A stretch of 64,000 nt of DNA. Origin: Bifidobacterium scaligerum (GTDB lineage Bacteria; Actinomycetota; Actinomycetes; Actinomycetales; Bifidobacteriaceae). Of the stretch, positions 36,294 through 45,898 are shown one piece after another; the first letter of the stretch is position 1; every line of letters starts with the position of its first letter. Both the position numbers and the translations under genes were made by a program. The stretch is taken from positions 434,001 through 498,000 of the forward strand of contig NZ_PGLQ01000001.1 in the NCBI RefSeq assembly GCF_002802865.1, in the 5' to 3' direction. The notes beneath the pieces are model-generated. The model did no database searches. It was not told where the DNA came from and saw only the letters and a list, made by a program, of their open reading frames with translations.

Positions 36294-37825
36294 GCATCAC
36301 CCTACGCAACATCAAGGTCTGGAACACCGGCGAAATCATCGATTTGGTAGTTCCGGGCCTTGCCGACGCCTACTTCGCCGATACCGACACCGTGCACGAT
36401 GGTGCCGATATCGATGCCACGGGATTGACCGTGGCCCCCGGCTTCGCAGACCCGCATGTACACTTCCGCGACCCCGGCCAAACCTATAAGGAATCAATGA
36501 TTTCGGGCTGCCGTGCATCTGCTTCCGGTGGGTACACGAACGTGCTCATCATGCCGAACACGCTGCCTGCGCTCGATGGTCAGACGATCACTGCTTCTGA
36601 TGCAGAAGCCGACAAGCCGGGCGCACGCGAAGTGCGCGAGGCCGGCTTCAGCAACGTCATCGATTTCCTCCAGAACTACGACGCCGCACACAATGTGAAA
36701 CTCCCGGTTCGCTACGACCTGTGCGTCTGCGCATCTAAGGATCGTGCCGGCAAGGAAGCAAGCGACACCGCCGATTGGCTCAAATACGTGCCCGGATTCG
36801 ATGACGATGCCAAAACCCCGGCCATGAACGAGCACCCGGTCACAGCCATCAGCGATGACGGTGCCGCGGTGCCTGAGCCGATTCTGGATCAGGTGCTGGC
36901 CAATGCCAAGACTTCAGATTTGTATCTGATCGAGCACTGCGATCATCACGATACCGGTGCCGTCAATGAAGGCCCGGTTTCTCATAAGCTCGGCGTTCCC
37001 GGCATTCCGGAAGATACCGAATTGAAGATCGTGGCCCGCGATATCGAGGCCGCACGCCGTACCGGCATCCACGTGCACTTCCAGCACGTGAGCACCGCGA
37101 TTTCGTTCGAAGCCATCCGCAAAGCCAAGGCCGAAGGATTGCCGATTACCTGCGAAACCGCACCGCACTATCTGGCCCTGAGTGATGAGGCGCTGCTCGA
37201 ATACGGCACGCTGGCCAAGATGAATCCGCCGCTGCGTTCCGAAGCCGACCGCAAAGCAACCATCGCGGCCATCGCCGATGGCACGGTCGATTTGCTGGCC
37301 ACCGATCACGCTCCGCACACGATGGATGAGAAGGCGTTGGGCTTCCTCGAAGCCCCCAATGGCATCATCGGCTTGGAATGCGCGTACGGCGTATGCCACA
37401 AGGTGCTGGTGGATGGCGGGCACATTTCGGATGAGCGACTGATCGAGCTCATGTCCGTAGCACCGGAAGCACTGATGGGTCATGAGGCCACGGATATCGC
37501 CGCGCTTGTGGAGGACTGGGCCGAACCCGCACCCACCGGTGACGATCCGGAAGCGGTGATCGCCGAGGAGACTGCAGAGACTTCTGCGCACGGGGCAGAG
37601 GGTCGGGCCTGCAAACGGGAAGGCGTAAACCGGCTGCTCGACCTGAGCCGCGTGGATGATGCCGGGCACGTCGATCTGGCCATCCTGAACACCGATGCGG
37701 AATGGACCGTGGACCCGGAACAATTCCACTCCGCAGCACGCAACACCCCATTCGGCGGCTGGAAGGTCACCGGACGCCCGCTTGCCACCGTCATCGGCTC
37801 CCAATTCATGTTCAGCCGTCTGTAA
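36290..37825 (+). CDS. pyrC: Dihydroorotase PyrC
   Basis: 511 residues, longer than the usual ~430. Zinc amidohydrolase motifs: 'DPHVHFRDPGQTYKE' (HxH), the 'HCDHHDTGAV' and 'HFQHVS' histidines and 'LLATDHAPHTMDEK' (metal Asp). It cyclises carbamoyl aspartate to dihydroorotate. The start is GTG at 36,290 (GTGA overlap with pyrI). The extra length includes a low-complexity Glu/Ala-rich insertion at about residues 403-445, between the barrel and the final beta strands; it looks like a surface loop and should not affect the active site. Confidence 0.94.
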   Translation: MSITLRNIKVWNTGEIIDLVVPGLADAYFADTDTVHDGADIDATGLTVAPGFADPHVHFRDPGQTYKESMISGCRASASGGYTNVLIMPNTLPALDGQTITASDAEADKPGAREVREAGFSNVIDFLQNYDAAHNVKLPVRYDLCVCASKDRAGKEASDTADWLKYVPGFDDDAKTPAMNEHPVTAISDDGAAVPEPILDQVLANAKTSDLYLIEHCDHHDTGAVNEGPVSHKLGVPGIPEDTELKIVARDIEAARRTGIHVHFQHVSTAISFEAIRKAKAEGLPITCETAPHYLALSDEALLEYGTLAKMNPPLRSEADRKATIAAIADGTVDLLATDHAPHTMDEKALGFLEAPNGIIGLECAYGVCHKVLVDGGHISDERLIELMSVAPEALMGHEATDIAALVEDWAEPAPTGDDPEAVIAEETAETSAHGAEGRACKREGVNRLLDLSRVDDAGHVDLAILNTDAEWTVDPEQFHSAARNTPFGGWKVTGRPLATVIGSQFMFSRL

Positions 37826-37841
37826 AAATGAAAGGACTTCG

Positions 37842-38816
37842 ATGGATCGTCTGATCGAAGCAATCAATAACGTGCAGAACCCATCCGTCGTGGGTCTGGA
37901 TCCTACTGAAGCACTGGTGCCGCCGCAGGTTGTGGCAAGCTTCGCCGACGAGGTGCGCGACTCGGTGGATTCTCTGGATGAGCTGCCTGCTGCGCAGCTG
38001 GCGGTCGCCTACTTCGAATTCAACCGCACCATCATCGATGCGGTGGCCGATATCGTACCTGCCGTCAAGCCGCAAATCGCCATGTATGAAGCACTCGGCC
38101 CGGCCGGCGTGGATGTCTACACGATGACCTGCGAATACGCCGCCCAGCAGGGCCTGTACGTGCTTGGTGATGTGAAGCGTGGCGACATCGGTTCCACGGC
38201 TGCCGCCTATGCGCATCATCTCAACGGTGTGGCCGCCGCTTCGGAAGATGACAATGCTTTCGACCCGTGGCACGAGGATGCCGTGACCGTGAACCCGTAT
38301 CTTGGCACGGACGGCATCACTCCGTTTGTCGAAGCCGCCACTGAAGCCGACAAGGACATCTTCGTGTTGGTTCGCACCTCCAACCCGTCCTCCAGCGAAC
38401 TGCAGATGCTCGATCTGGCTGACGGCAAGAAGGTCTACGAGCATGTGGCTGACCTTGTGGAAGGCTGGGGTGCCGAAACCATCGGCGAACACGGCTACTC
38501 CCGCGTAGGTGCCGTGGTCGGTGCCACGCATCCGGAAGAAGGTCGCGCATTGCGTGCCCGCATGCCGCATACGTTCTTCCTGGTGCCGGGCTACGGCGCT
38601 CAGGGCGGCACCGCACAGGATGTTGCCGGCATGTTCGACGCCGATGGCAGCGGTGCGCTCGTCAACTCTTCCCGTGGCATCATCGGCGCATGGAAGAAGA
38701 GCGGCAAGTATTCCGAATCTTTGAGCGCCGACGAAGCGCTGGACTTGGTTGCCGAAAGCGCCCGCCAAGCTGCTCTTGATATGCGCGACGCTCTGCGCAT
38801 CGCCGTATACCGTTAA
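37842..38816 (+). CDS. pyrF: Orotidine 5'-phosphate decarboxylase PyrF (long actinobacterial type)
   Basis: 324 residues. It decarboxylates OMP to UMP. The active-site tetrad lies in 'GLYVLGDVKRGDIGSTAAAYA' (DxKxxD), with substrate 'GLDPTEALVP' and 'RTSNPSSSELQ' loops of the class 2 enzymes. The ATG at 37,842 follows GAAAGGA, 16 bases after pyrC. A palindromic repeat follows the stop and may stabilise the upstream mRNA. Confidence 0.94.
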   Translation: MDRLIEAINNVQNPSVVGLDPTEALVPPQVVASFADEVRDSVDSLDELPAAQLAVAYFEFNRTIIDAVADIVPAVKPQIAMYEALGPAGVDVYTMTCEYAAQQGLYVLGDVKRGDIGSTAAAYAHHLNGVAAASEDDNAFDPWHEDAVTVNPYLGTDGITPFVEAATEADKDIFVLVRTSNPSSSELQMLDLADGKKVYEHVADLVEGWGAETIGEHGYSRVGAVVGATHPEEGRALRARMPHTFFLVPGYGAQGGTAQDVAGMFDADGSGALVNSSRGIIGAWKKSGKYSESLSADEALDLVAESARQAALDMRDALRIAVYR

Positions 38817-38824
38817 TGAAAGAT

Positions 38825-38868
38825 CCCCTCATTCAGCTCCGCTGACAGTTCCCCCCCCTCAATGAGGG
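38825..38868. repeat. Intergenic palindromic repeat (pyrF-pyrK)
   Basis: Outer arms ccctcatt (38,826-38,833) and aatgaggg (38,861-38,868) enclose tcagc-tcc-gctga and a C-run. It has the same architecture as the copies at 55,516 and 57,342 and those inside pglX. Confidence 0.7.
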
Positions 38869-38891
38869 AAAACAATAATACAAGGAATCTC

Positions 38892-39716
38892 ATGACTACC
38901 TTCACCCCAACGCATGATGTGGTGGCTGAAGCCACTGCAGCGGGATTCTTCCCACCGCGTCACACTGTGGAAGTCACGGCTGTGCGTGAACTGACTGACC
39001 ATGTGGTGCGTTTGACTTTCCATGACGCGTTCATTGCCTCCCATGCCAAGCCCGCTCAGTTCGTGAACCTGTTCACGCACGACGATTTCATGCTGATGCC
39101 GCGTCCGTTTGGCGTCAGCGAAGTCGAAGGCGATGCAGTCAGCGTGATCTTCGCGGTCATCGGCCACGGCACCGAGCAACTGGCTCAATTGCATGCCGGC
39201 AACACAGTGGACGTCCTCGGTCCGCTCGGACGCGGCTTCAATCTGAAGCAGGACGCCAACTACATCCTCGTCGGTGGCGGCCTTGGCGTACCTCCGCTGG
39301 TGTATGCGGCACAGAAAATCGCTGACATGGCTGATTCCGTGGCAACCTCCGTGATCGGTTACCGTGACGCCCACTTCGGTGAGGAATTCGTGTCCCGCTA
39401 CACCGACCGTTCCTTCAGTATCGACAACGCGCAGGGCAATGTCGTCGATTTGCTGAACCGACTGGAGCAGTCCGGTGACCTCTACGTCACCGATCATGCG
39501 CCAATCATCCTCTCTTGCGGCCCGCTACCAATGATGAAGGCAGTCGCCGCATGGGCTGCCGAACGTGATATGCCGGCACAACTCAGCATGGAACAGCGCA
39601 TGGGTTGTGGCTACGGCACGTGTGTGCTCTGCACGGTGGACACTGTGGATGGTCGCCTCAAAGTCTGCTCCGACGGTCCGGTATTCACCCGCGAACAACT
39701 CGGATGGGGGGAGTGA
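38892..39716 (+). CDS. pyrK: Dihydroorotate dehydrogenase electron-transfer subunit PyrK
   Basis: 274 residues. FAD-binding ferredoxin-reductase fold ('MLMPRPFGVSEVEGD', 'GPLGRGFNL', 'ILVGGGLGVPPLVYAAQ') and a C-terminal [2Fe-2S] site with cysteines in 'MGCGYGTCVLCTVDTVDG' and 'LKVCSDGPVF'. It passes electrons from PyrD to NAD+. The ATG at 38,892 has AAGGA upstream; the stop is 2 bases before pyrD. Confidence 0.94.
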   Translation: MTTFTPTHDVVAEATAAGFFPPRHTVEVTAVRELTDHVVRLTFHDAFIASHAKPAQFVNLFTHDDFMLMPRPFGVSEVEGDAVSVIFAVIGHGTEQLAQLHAGNTVDVLGPLGRGFNLKQDANYILVGGGLGVPPLVYAAQKIADMADSVATSVIGYRDAHFGEEFVSRYTDRSFSIDNAQGNVVDLLNRLEQSGDLYVTDHAPIILSCGPLPMMKAVAAWAAERDMPAQLSMEQRMGCGYGTCVLCTVDTVDGRLKVCSDGPVFTREQLGWGE

Positions 39717-39718
39717 CG

Positions 39719-40696
39719 ATGAGCCTTACCACAGCAACGACTGCCGCACGTCAGACCGACAAGCACATCAACATCTACGAGCCGTATGAGTGGAAGCACT
39801 CGACTCAAGTGGCTGGCGTCACGTGGAAGAACCCGGTCGGCACCGCTTCCGGAACCTTCCAATACGCTGCCGTCCGCTGGTTCTACGATGTCAGCCAACT
39901 CGGTGCCGTCTCCACCAAAGGCTGCTCGCCGATTCCATGGGAGGGTAATCCGTCCCCACGTACCGCGGAAGGCCCTGCATCTAACCTCAACGCCGTTGGC
40001 TTGCAGAATCCCGGCGTAGATCATTATCTCGAAGACGATCTGCCCAAGCTGAAGAAGGCTGGCGCATTGGTGGTGGCCAACGTGGCCGGTCATTGCGACG
40101 ACGATTACATGCAGGTGGTCGCCAAACTCGCCGATTCCGATGCGGACATGCTCGAAATCAACGTCAGCTGCCCGAACGTAACCCACGGTGGCATGAGCGT
40201 CGGTACCGATCCTGTGGCCTTGGCCGCCCTGATGGATAAGCTGCGTCCGATGACCGACAAGCCAATGATAGTTAAGCTCACGCCCAACGTCACCGACATC
40301 ACCGTGCCGGCTCGCGCAGCCGTGGAGCATGGTGCCGATGCGCTAAGCATGATCAACACTGTGCTTGGCATGAGACTCAACATCCGCACTGGTGAGCCGA
40401 TCATCGCCAACAAAACCGGCGGCGTATCCGGTCCGGCCGTACTGCCCATCGGCATTGCCGCCGTCTACCGCGTACGTACCGCGTTGCCTGAGATTCCGAT
40501 CATCGGCATCGGCGGCATCGACTCCGGCGAAAAGGCATTGGAGTATCTGTACGCTGGCGCGAACGCCGTGGAAGTGGGGGCGGCAGCACTCTTCGACCCG
40601 GTGGCACCGCTGCGTATCGCTCGCGAATTGGATGACCTGCTCGACGAGCGTCCCGAGCTCGCTGCTAAACTGGCCGCAGGCAAAACTTGGAGGTAA
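39719..40696 (+). CDS. pyrD: Dihydroorotate dehydrogenase B, catalytic subunit PyrD
   Basis: 325 residues. FMN TIM barrel: '[15 protein letters not shown]', '[18 protein letters not shown]', '[13 protein letters not shown]', 'EINVSCPNV' (catalytic Cys of the class 1B enzyme), '[11 protein letters not shown]' and '[15 protein letters not shown]'. With PyrK it oxidises dihydroorotate to orotate using NAD+. GGGGGAG lies upstream inside the pyrK end. Confidence 0.95.
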   Translation: MSLTTATTAARQTDKHINIYEPYEWKHSTQVAGVTWKNPVGTASGTFQYAAVRWFYDVSQLGAVSTKGCSPIPWEGNPSPRTAEGPASNLNAVGLQNPGVDHYLEDDLPKLKKAGALVVANVAGHCDDDYMQVVAKLADSDADMLEINVSCPNVTHGGMSVGTDPVALAALMDKLRPMTDKPMIVKLTPNVTDITVPARAAVEHGADALSMINTVLGMRLNIRTGEPIIANKTGGVSGPAVLPIGIAAVYRVRTALPEIPIIGIGGIDSGEKALEYLYAGANAVEVGAAALFDPVAPLRIARELDDLLDERPELAAKLAAGKTWR

Positions 40697-40701
40697 ATGC
40701 T

Positions 40702-41397
40702 ATGGCAGAAACGCTTGCACATCGTTTTACGGAATTCTTGCTGGAATCCAACGCATTGAAATTCGGCGATTTCACGCTGAAGTCCGGTCGTCAGAGCCCG
40801 TACTTCATCAACGCCGGCGCATTCGATGACGGCAAGAAGATCGCGACTTTGGGCGCTTTTTACGCTGAGAAGATTAGCCAGGCCATCGTGCACAACACGA
40901 TTCCGCGAGACATCGACACCGTGTTCGGTCCGGCATACAAGGGCATTCCGCTGGCTGTCTCCACCGCGATCGCACTGACCGCAGGCCACAACATGACCGT
41001 TGGCTACACCTTTGACCGCAAGGAAAAGAAGGATCACGGCGACGGCGGCTGGATGGTCGGCACCCCGCTCACCGACGGCATGAAGGTGCTGCTTGTGGAT
41101 GATGTGATGACTGCCGGCACCGCAGTACGTGAGGTCATTCCGAAGCTCAAGGCCGAAGCCAACGTGGAGGTCGTGGGGCTGGTGCTCTCCGTGGATCGTA
41201 TGGAGAAGACCAAGGATTCCGACCTGTCCGCCGTCAAAGCTGTGGAACAGGAGTTCGGTTTCCCGGTGCTCGCCATTGCCAACGTGCGTGAGATCTTCGA
41301 TGCCGCCGCCAAGATGAAGAAGTCCGATGGCACCCCATTGCTCGACCACGACATCAAGCAGCGTGCTGACGCCTACCTCGAACAGTACGGCGCGTGA
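40702..41397 (+). CDS. pyrE: Orotate phosphoribosyltransferase PyrE
   Basis: 231 residues. It converts orotate plus PRPP to OMP. The PRPP-binding signature is '[16 protein letters not shown]', with '[14 protein letters not shown]' at the N-terminus. TGGAGGT precedes the ATG at 40,702. Last gene of the pyr operon; a rho-independent terminator follows. Confidence 0.95.
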   Translation: MAETLAHRFTEFLLESNALKFGDFTLKSGRQSPYFINAGAFDDGKKIATLGAFYAEKISQAIVHNTIPRDIDTVFGPAYKGIPLAVSTAIALTAGHNMTVGYTFDRKEKKDHGDGGWMVGTPLTDGMKVLLVDDVMTAGTAVREVIPKLKAEANVEVVGLVLSVDRMEKTKDSDLSAVKAVEQEFGFPVLAIANVREIFDAAAKMKKSDGTPLLDHDIKQRADAYLEQYGA

Positions 41398-41420
41398 TTC
41401 GACAGCATGACGGACCAAGA

Positions 41421-41446
41421 AAAGCGGGCGATATGCCCGCTTTTTT
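41421..41446 (+). terminator. Rho-independent terminator of the pyr operon
   Basis: Arms aaagcgggc (41,421-41,429) and gcccgcttt (41,435-41,443) with a 5-base loop and a T6 run (41,441-41,446). Confidence 0.9.
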
Positions 41447-41499
41447 CGTAAGTTCCCGCTACTACAATCATGGAATGAACAGACCGTAGAGGAGCTGGC

Positions 41500-42645
41500 A
41501 TGGGCAATATCACAGATGATATCCGGGAGCATTTTGACATCTTTGCCGAGCTGCCGTTCAACGAACCGGACAGCTTGGCGTTGTCACAGCTGGCATATGC
41601 GCGTATGCCGAATAACGTGCCGAGATATCAAGCGGGTTCACCGATATCAATCGAATCAACTGAGCAATCATCTATGCCGATGGTTTCCATCCGTGATTTG
41701 CTGCGCGCCGAATGCTATGACGCCATGTTTGGCAAAGTATGGTCACCGCAGATGAACGTGGATTTGCTGCGTGCGATGTGCGAAAACCCGCGCTGGCGGA
41801 CCCTCCGTGTTGGCGAATACGTGGATGAATTCGATCCAGAAACCACCAAGCAATTCTCGGCATGCGCGTTCGCGCTCGGTGATGAAACCAATACCCTGTA
41901 TGTGGCGTTCCGTGGCACCGACAGCTCCATCATCGGCTGGAAAGAGGATTTCACAATGGCCTTCCGCAGGCCGGTCGCCTCACAGGAATCCGCAACGGAA
42001 TACCTCACCAATGTGGCACGGCGTTGGAATGGCCCGATAATGGTTGGAGGCCATTCCAAAGGCGGTAATCTCGCGGTATACGCTGCCGCCTGTGTGCCAG
42101 TCGAAATCCAGGACCGTATTACCGCAGTCTTCTCCCACGATGGTCCTGGTTTCGATGATGATTTCTTTGCACTGCCTGGCTTCAAGCGCATCGATAACAA
42201 AGTGCATAAATCCGTACCGGGCTCCTCGATCATCGGCATGCTGTTCGAAACCCGCGAACAGTTGAGCGATGGCTATACCGTGGTCAGCAGCGATGGTATC
42301 GGCATCATGCAGCATTTCGCATTGCACTGGCAGGTCGATCACGGACGGTTCGTCCAAGCGGAAGGGCTCACATCCAGCGCGCAGTACTTGGCGCGTACGG
42401 TCAACGGCTGGATGGCAAAATACGATGACGATCATCGCCGTAAGTTTATCGAAAACCTGTTTGCCATATTTGAAGCCGGTGGATACCGGACCTTCGGTGA
42501 ATTGACCTCGCACTTGACGCAGGCATTGCCTTTTATGCTGGCTGCTGCCCGTAACATTGATGCGCAAGATCGTGATGTGATGATTGAGGTGGTCAAGGGG
42601 TTCGCGGCGACTGCTGCCAGCGCGGTTCTGCCCGTGCAGCAGTGA
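41500..42645 (+). CDS. DUF2974 (Mbeg1-like) alpha/beta hydrolase
   Basis: 381 residues. A lipase-like core carries the nucleophile elbow 'IMVGGHSKGGNLAVYAA' and 'SHDGPGFDDDFF', following the strand 'NTLYVAFRGTDSSIIGWKEDF'. This is the DUF2974 pattern; members are intracellular serine hydrolases of unknown substrate, with no signal peptide here. GAGGAGC precedes the ATG. It is a single gene between the pyr terminator and a pair of membrane proteins. Confidence 0.85.
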   Translation: MGNITDDIREHFDIFAELPFNEPDSLALSQLAYARMPNNVPRYQAGSPISIESTEQSSMPMVSIRDLLRAECYDAMFGKVWSPQMNVDLLRAMCENPRWRTLRVGEYVDEFDPETTKQFSACAFALGDETNTLYVAFRGTDSSIIGWKEDFTMAFRRPVASQESATEYLTNVARRWNGPIMVGGHSKGGNLAVYAAACVPVEIQDRITAVFSHDGPGFDDDFFALPGFKRIDNKVHKSVPGSSIIGMLFETREQLSDGYTVVSSDGIGIMQHFALHWQVDHGRFVQAEGLTSSAQYLARTVNGWMAKYDDDHRRKFIENLFAIFEAGGYRTFGELTSHLTQALPFMLAAARNIDAQDRDVMIEVVKGFAATAASAVLPVQQ

Positions 42646-42733
42646 TTCGTCGCCGGTGCAAATTATGAGTACCGAAAATGAATTTTCGTTGACTTTCCCT
42701 CAGTGAAAACCAAGATCTCAGTACAGTGGAAGC

Positions 42734-43435
42734 ATGAAGGAAGGTTCACGATCTCGACGTATGGTTGGGCTGGTTATCACAGCTCTGGTGGTTGCGGCAG
42801 CGACGTTTGCCGTGACATTCGCAGTTGGACGCATCACCAAAGATCCCACTACCGATCAGACCTATCTGGCGCTGGCGGCGAAAACCAAGGAAGTCGAAGC
42901 AAATACTGCCGAGAACCGCAAAGAGGCCAAGCATCTGACCGAGCAACGCGATGATTTGCGTGAGCAGGTTGTTGAGCAGCGAAAGCAAGCCGCTGAAGAC
43001 AAGAAGCTATACCGACAGTATGTCGGCGATGCCGTTGCCGGCAAAACCGCGCTTACAGTGAACTCCATCAGCCCTGACGTCGATCCGTTTTACACGTTTA
43101 TCGGGGGAGAAGGACTTGATAAGTACTACTATCCCAAAATAACTGTAAAGAACACCTCCGGCCATGTGATTTTCAATGCCAGCGTGGATTACAACGTGGT
43201 CGGTACAGATGGCAAGGTACTGGTCTCCGATGAAAACGCATATGTTTCCAATGTGGTTGTATATCCAGGCAAAACCGTGGTGCTTGAAGGCATGCTGAAG
43301 GATGCGGGTTTTTCCGGGGCGACCATACGACCGACATCTTTTTCGGTGACAATTCCCAATCCGAAATATGATAACTCCACTACCACCGAAAAAGGACAGT
43401 TCGGGAACGATGTGAGAACGGTGGTGATTCCATGA
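42734..43435 (+). CDS. Membrane-anchored coiled-coil protein (A), unknown
   Basis: 233 residues. One N-terminal membrane segment (residues ~10-30, 'VGLVITALVVAAATFAVTFA') is followed by a Lys/Glu/Gln-rich coiled coil (~45-95), then a beta-rich outer domain with 'KYYYPKITVKNTSGHVIFN', an Ig-like pattern. No family recognised. Its end overlaps the next gene by four bases, and that neighbour has the same layout, so the two probably act together at the cell surface. Confidence 0.7.
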   Translation: MKEGSRSRRMVGLVITALVVAAATFAVTFAVGRITKDPTTDQTYLALAAKTKEVEANTAENRKEAKHLTEQRDDLREQVVEQRKQAAEDKKLYRQYVGDAVAGKTALTVNSISPDVDPFYTFIGGEGLDKYYYPKITVKNTSGHVIFNASVDYNVVGTDGKVLVSDENAYVSNVVVYPGKTVVLEGMLKDAGFSGATIRPTSFSVTIPNPKYDNSTTTEKGQFGNDVRTVVIP

Positions 43436-44184
43436 GCCGCGGTTCGGATGAAAAGAAGCCGTTTGTCGATACCTTGTTCGATTGTCTCGATGAATCGTTG
43501 ACTGCGTTGAAACAAATGTCTCATAACAGAACGATTGCGTCATTATGGGAAGCATGGCAAAGGCCTGTGACCGTTGTACTGTGTCTTGTGTTTTTAGCCG
43601 TTATAGGGGATGCTGGCTGGCATGCAGGCGGTCATTCGGTGGTGGTGCAGGAGAGCCCGCGATATCTCGCTGAAGCCGAAAACCTGAAATGGGCGAATAG
43701 TGATTTTGAAGAGTCAAAGCAAGACATTGCCAATAGACAGTCGCAAATGAAGCAGGCTTCAGCGCAACTTGACCAAATCAAGACGGAGCGTGCGCAAATG
43801 GGTCAACTGCTCAAGGAGATACGGCAGGTTGCACAGCCTCAAGATAGCCCATCCATAACCGTCAATGCCATTGGCGATGTATCTTCGTCCATCACGTATT
43901 TCACGATTCCGTTTACCGTGCACAACAATACGCAAAATGTACTGACGAATTATCAGGTGTACTACGAAGCGTTGGATTCCAACGGAAATATATTGAACGC
44001 AGGATATGCATTGCCGGAGAGCGGGGCCACATGCGAACCGAACTCGGACTGTGCCATCAGCTCTTTGAACATGTTTAATCCCGCTGGCTCAACAATCGTG
44101 CCAATATATTGGACTGCGAATACCGCCAATAACGATTGGCATGACGGCTACTACGGTACCGATGTAATACGTAAACAGTTCTAA
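43432..44184 (+). CDS. Membrane-anchored coiled-coil protein (B), unknown
   Basis: 250 residues. Cytoplasmic N-terminus of ~40 residues, one membrane segment ('VTVVLCLVFLAVIGDAGW'), a coiled coil ('SKQDIANRQSQMKQASAQLD') and a C-terminal Ig-like domain ('YFTIPFTVHNNTQNVLTNYQ') with two cysteines that could form a disulfide ('ATCEPNSDCAI'). A structural homologue of the upstream gene with which it overlaps (ATGA). Function unknown. Confidence 0.7.
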   Translation: MSRGSDEKKPFVDTLFDCLDESLTALKQMSHNRTIASLWEAWQRPVTVVLCLVFLAVIGDAGWHAGGHSVVVQESPRYLAEAENLKWANSDFEESKQDIANRQSQMKQASAQLDQIKTERAQMGQLLKEIRQVAQPQDSPSITVNAIGDVSSSITYFTIPFTVHNNTQNVLTNYQVYYEALDSNGNILNAGYALPESGATCEPNSDCAISSLNMFNPAGSTIVPIYWTANTANNDWHDGYYGTDVIRKQF

Positions 44185-44189
44185 AACAA

Positions 44190-44218
44190 TTGTGGCTCCC
44201 GGCGAAGGGGAGCCACAA
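44190..44218. terminator. Bidirectional hairpin terminator between convergent genes
   Basis: ttgtggctccc (44,190-44,200) and gggagccacaa (44,208-44,218), an 11-bp stem with a 7-base loop, lie between the membrane-protein pair and the convergent LysR gene. Confidence 0.75.
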
Positions 44219-44247
44219 ACAGTTACCAGTTATACGGAATGTGATGA

Positions 44248-45171
44248 TTAATCAATGAGCTTGTAGCCGTGATCGGCCACTACGGACTTGAGCTTGGTCA
44301 AGTAAGTTTCGGCGGCCTTGGAAAGCTTCGCGCGCTCGTTGGTGATCCAGCCGACCAACATCGTCTCATCGGAATCCAACGGGACCGTGACGATCTTCTC
44401 ATTGTTGAGGTCGCCGTTGTCGATGCCGGTGCACACCGTGTAGCCGTTGAGACCGATGATGAAGTTCAGGATCGTGGCGCGGTCGGTCACATTGATTTGC
44501 TTGGGGGAGTATTCCGGCCAGACCGCCTCCTCGTAGAAGTAGAACGAGCCTTCCTCGCCCTGCTCGTACTGGATGAACGGGTAAGGTTTCAGATCCTCCA
44601 TGGTGATGAGTTTCTTGGCGGCCAGCGGGTTGTTGCGGGAGATGAACACATGCAACGGAGCGCGGAACAACGGGTGGAATTCCAAGTGCTTTTCGCGCAA
44701 GAGCTTGCCTATAACGTCCTTGTTGAAATCGGACAGGTAGAGGATGCCGATTTCGGACTGCATGTTGGCGACCTGGTTGATGATGTCGCGCGTACGGGTC
44801 TCACGGATGGTGAACTCGTATTCGTCGGACTTGATTGAATTGATCATCTCCACGAATGCCTCGACCGCGAACATATAGTGCTGGGTGGAAACCTGGCACA
44901 GCTGCTTGCGCGGCTTGGCATGCTTGTAACGCTCTTCCAGAAGGTCCGCCTGATCGAGCACCTGACGGGCGTAGGTGAGGAATTCTGCGCCGTCCACGGT
45001 CAAGGCGATGCCCTGGGAAGAGCGGGTGAAGATTTCGATGCCGAGCTCGTTCTCCAGTTCCTTCACAGAGGAGCTCAAGGCTGGCTGAGAGACATAGAGG
45101 GCGTGGGACGCCTCGTTCATCGAACCGCATTCGACGATTTTGACAATATATTTGAGCTGCAGCAGAGTCAT
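44248..45171 (-). CDS. LysR-family transcriptional regulator
   Basis: 307 residues. N-terminal winged helix-turn-helix 'MNEASHALYVSQPALSSSVKELENELGIEIFTRSSQGI' and a C-terminal two-lobed effector-binding domain. Effector and targets cannot be told from the sequence; the adjacent genes are a HAD phosphatase on the same strand and unrelated membrane proteins. On the minus strand a TATAAA lies 8 bases before the ATG with no ribosome binding site, so the transcript may be leaderless. Confidence 0.9.
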   Translation of the reverse strand: MTLLQLKYIVKIVECGSMNEASHALYVSQPALSSSVKELENELGIEIFTRSSQGIALTVDGAEFLTYARQVLDQADLLEERYKHAKPRKQLCQVSTQHYMFAVEAFVEMINSIKSDEYEFTIRETRTRDIINQVANMQSEIGILYLSDFNKDVIGKLLREKHLEFHPLFRAPLHVFISRNNPLAAKKLITMEDLKPYPFIQYEQGEEGSFYFYEEAVWPEYSPKQINVTDRATILNFIIGLNGYTVCTGIDNGDLNNEKIVTVPLDSDETMLVGWITNERAKLSKAAETYLTKLKSVVADHGYKLID

Positions 45172-45211
45172 AAGCGGTATTTATATCACTAGGGATGGTC
45201 GGGAATCGAGG

Positions 45212-45841
45212 TTATAGCCGCACGCCAAGTTGGGCGAGTGAATCTCGGGCAGCGAGAGCACCTTCGAACAGTATGCCGTGGATGCCGACCTCATTAGCTC
45301 CGACCACATTCTTCGCGGTATCGTCAAAGAAAACGCATTGTTCGGCTTTCAGTCCGAAACGCTTCAGTGCAAGCTCATAGATATCCGCGTTCGGCTTGTG
45401 CATCTTCTCTACGCCGGATACCACGGTGTCTTCCAGTAATTGTTCCAGACGAGGGAACTTCGCGAACGCCAAGTGGAAGGTCTCATGGGACCAGTTGGTC
45501 AGTCCCCATACGCCGTATCCATGCGCCTTCAGATCGGCGAGCAGCTCTACCATGCCCGGCAGAGTGCGAGGCAAAGCATCCTCATAGTGGTCGATGTAGT
45601 ACTTGAATATCTGTGCGATGTCCTCGCCTTGCTCGCGTACCACGTCCGGGTAGATGTCGGCGAAATCCTCGCCCGCATCCATACGGTCCTCATAGTGGAA
45701 GAAGCCACATGGGTCGTCATCTGCACAGATACGGTCGACCACGTCGTCTGGGAATTTGCCTTCCAGGCAGGCGCGAGTGTTCCAATCCAGCAATACGCCA
45801 CAGAAGTCGAAAATCACATCGGTGATGGGGGAGTTGGCCAT
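45212..45841 (-). CDS. HAD-superfamily phosphatase (YihX-like)
   Basis: 209 residues. HAD motifs: 'VIFDFCGVLLDWN' (nucleophile Asp and general acid Asp in a slightly unusual FDFCG form), 'WGLTNWSHETF' (motif II), 'KPNADIYELAL' (Lys) and 'CVFFDDTAKNV' (motif III). The alpha-helical cap is of the YihX/epoxide-hydrolase type. The substrate is probably a small sugar phosphate. ATG at 45,841 follows GAGGAG; the next codons upstream lack a site. Confidence 0.85.
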   Translation of the reverse strand: MANSPITDVIFDFCGVLLDWNTRACLEGKFPDDVVDRICADDDPCGFFHYEDRMDAGEDFADIYPDVVREQGEDIAQIFKYYIDHYEDALPRTLPGMVELLADLKAHGYGVWGLTNWSHETFHLAFAKFPRLEQLLEDTVVSGVEKMHKPNADIYELALKRFGLKAEQCVFFDDTAKNVVGANEVGIHGILFEGALAARDSLAQLGVRL

Positions 45842-45898
45842 GGTGCTCCTCAAAACAAGCAGAAACGGTATTCGGTTTCAGTGTACTTCGTGAATGGG

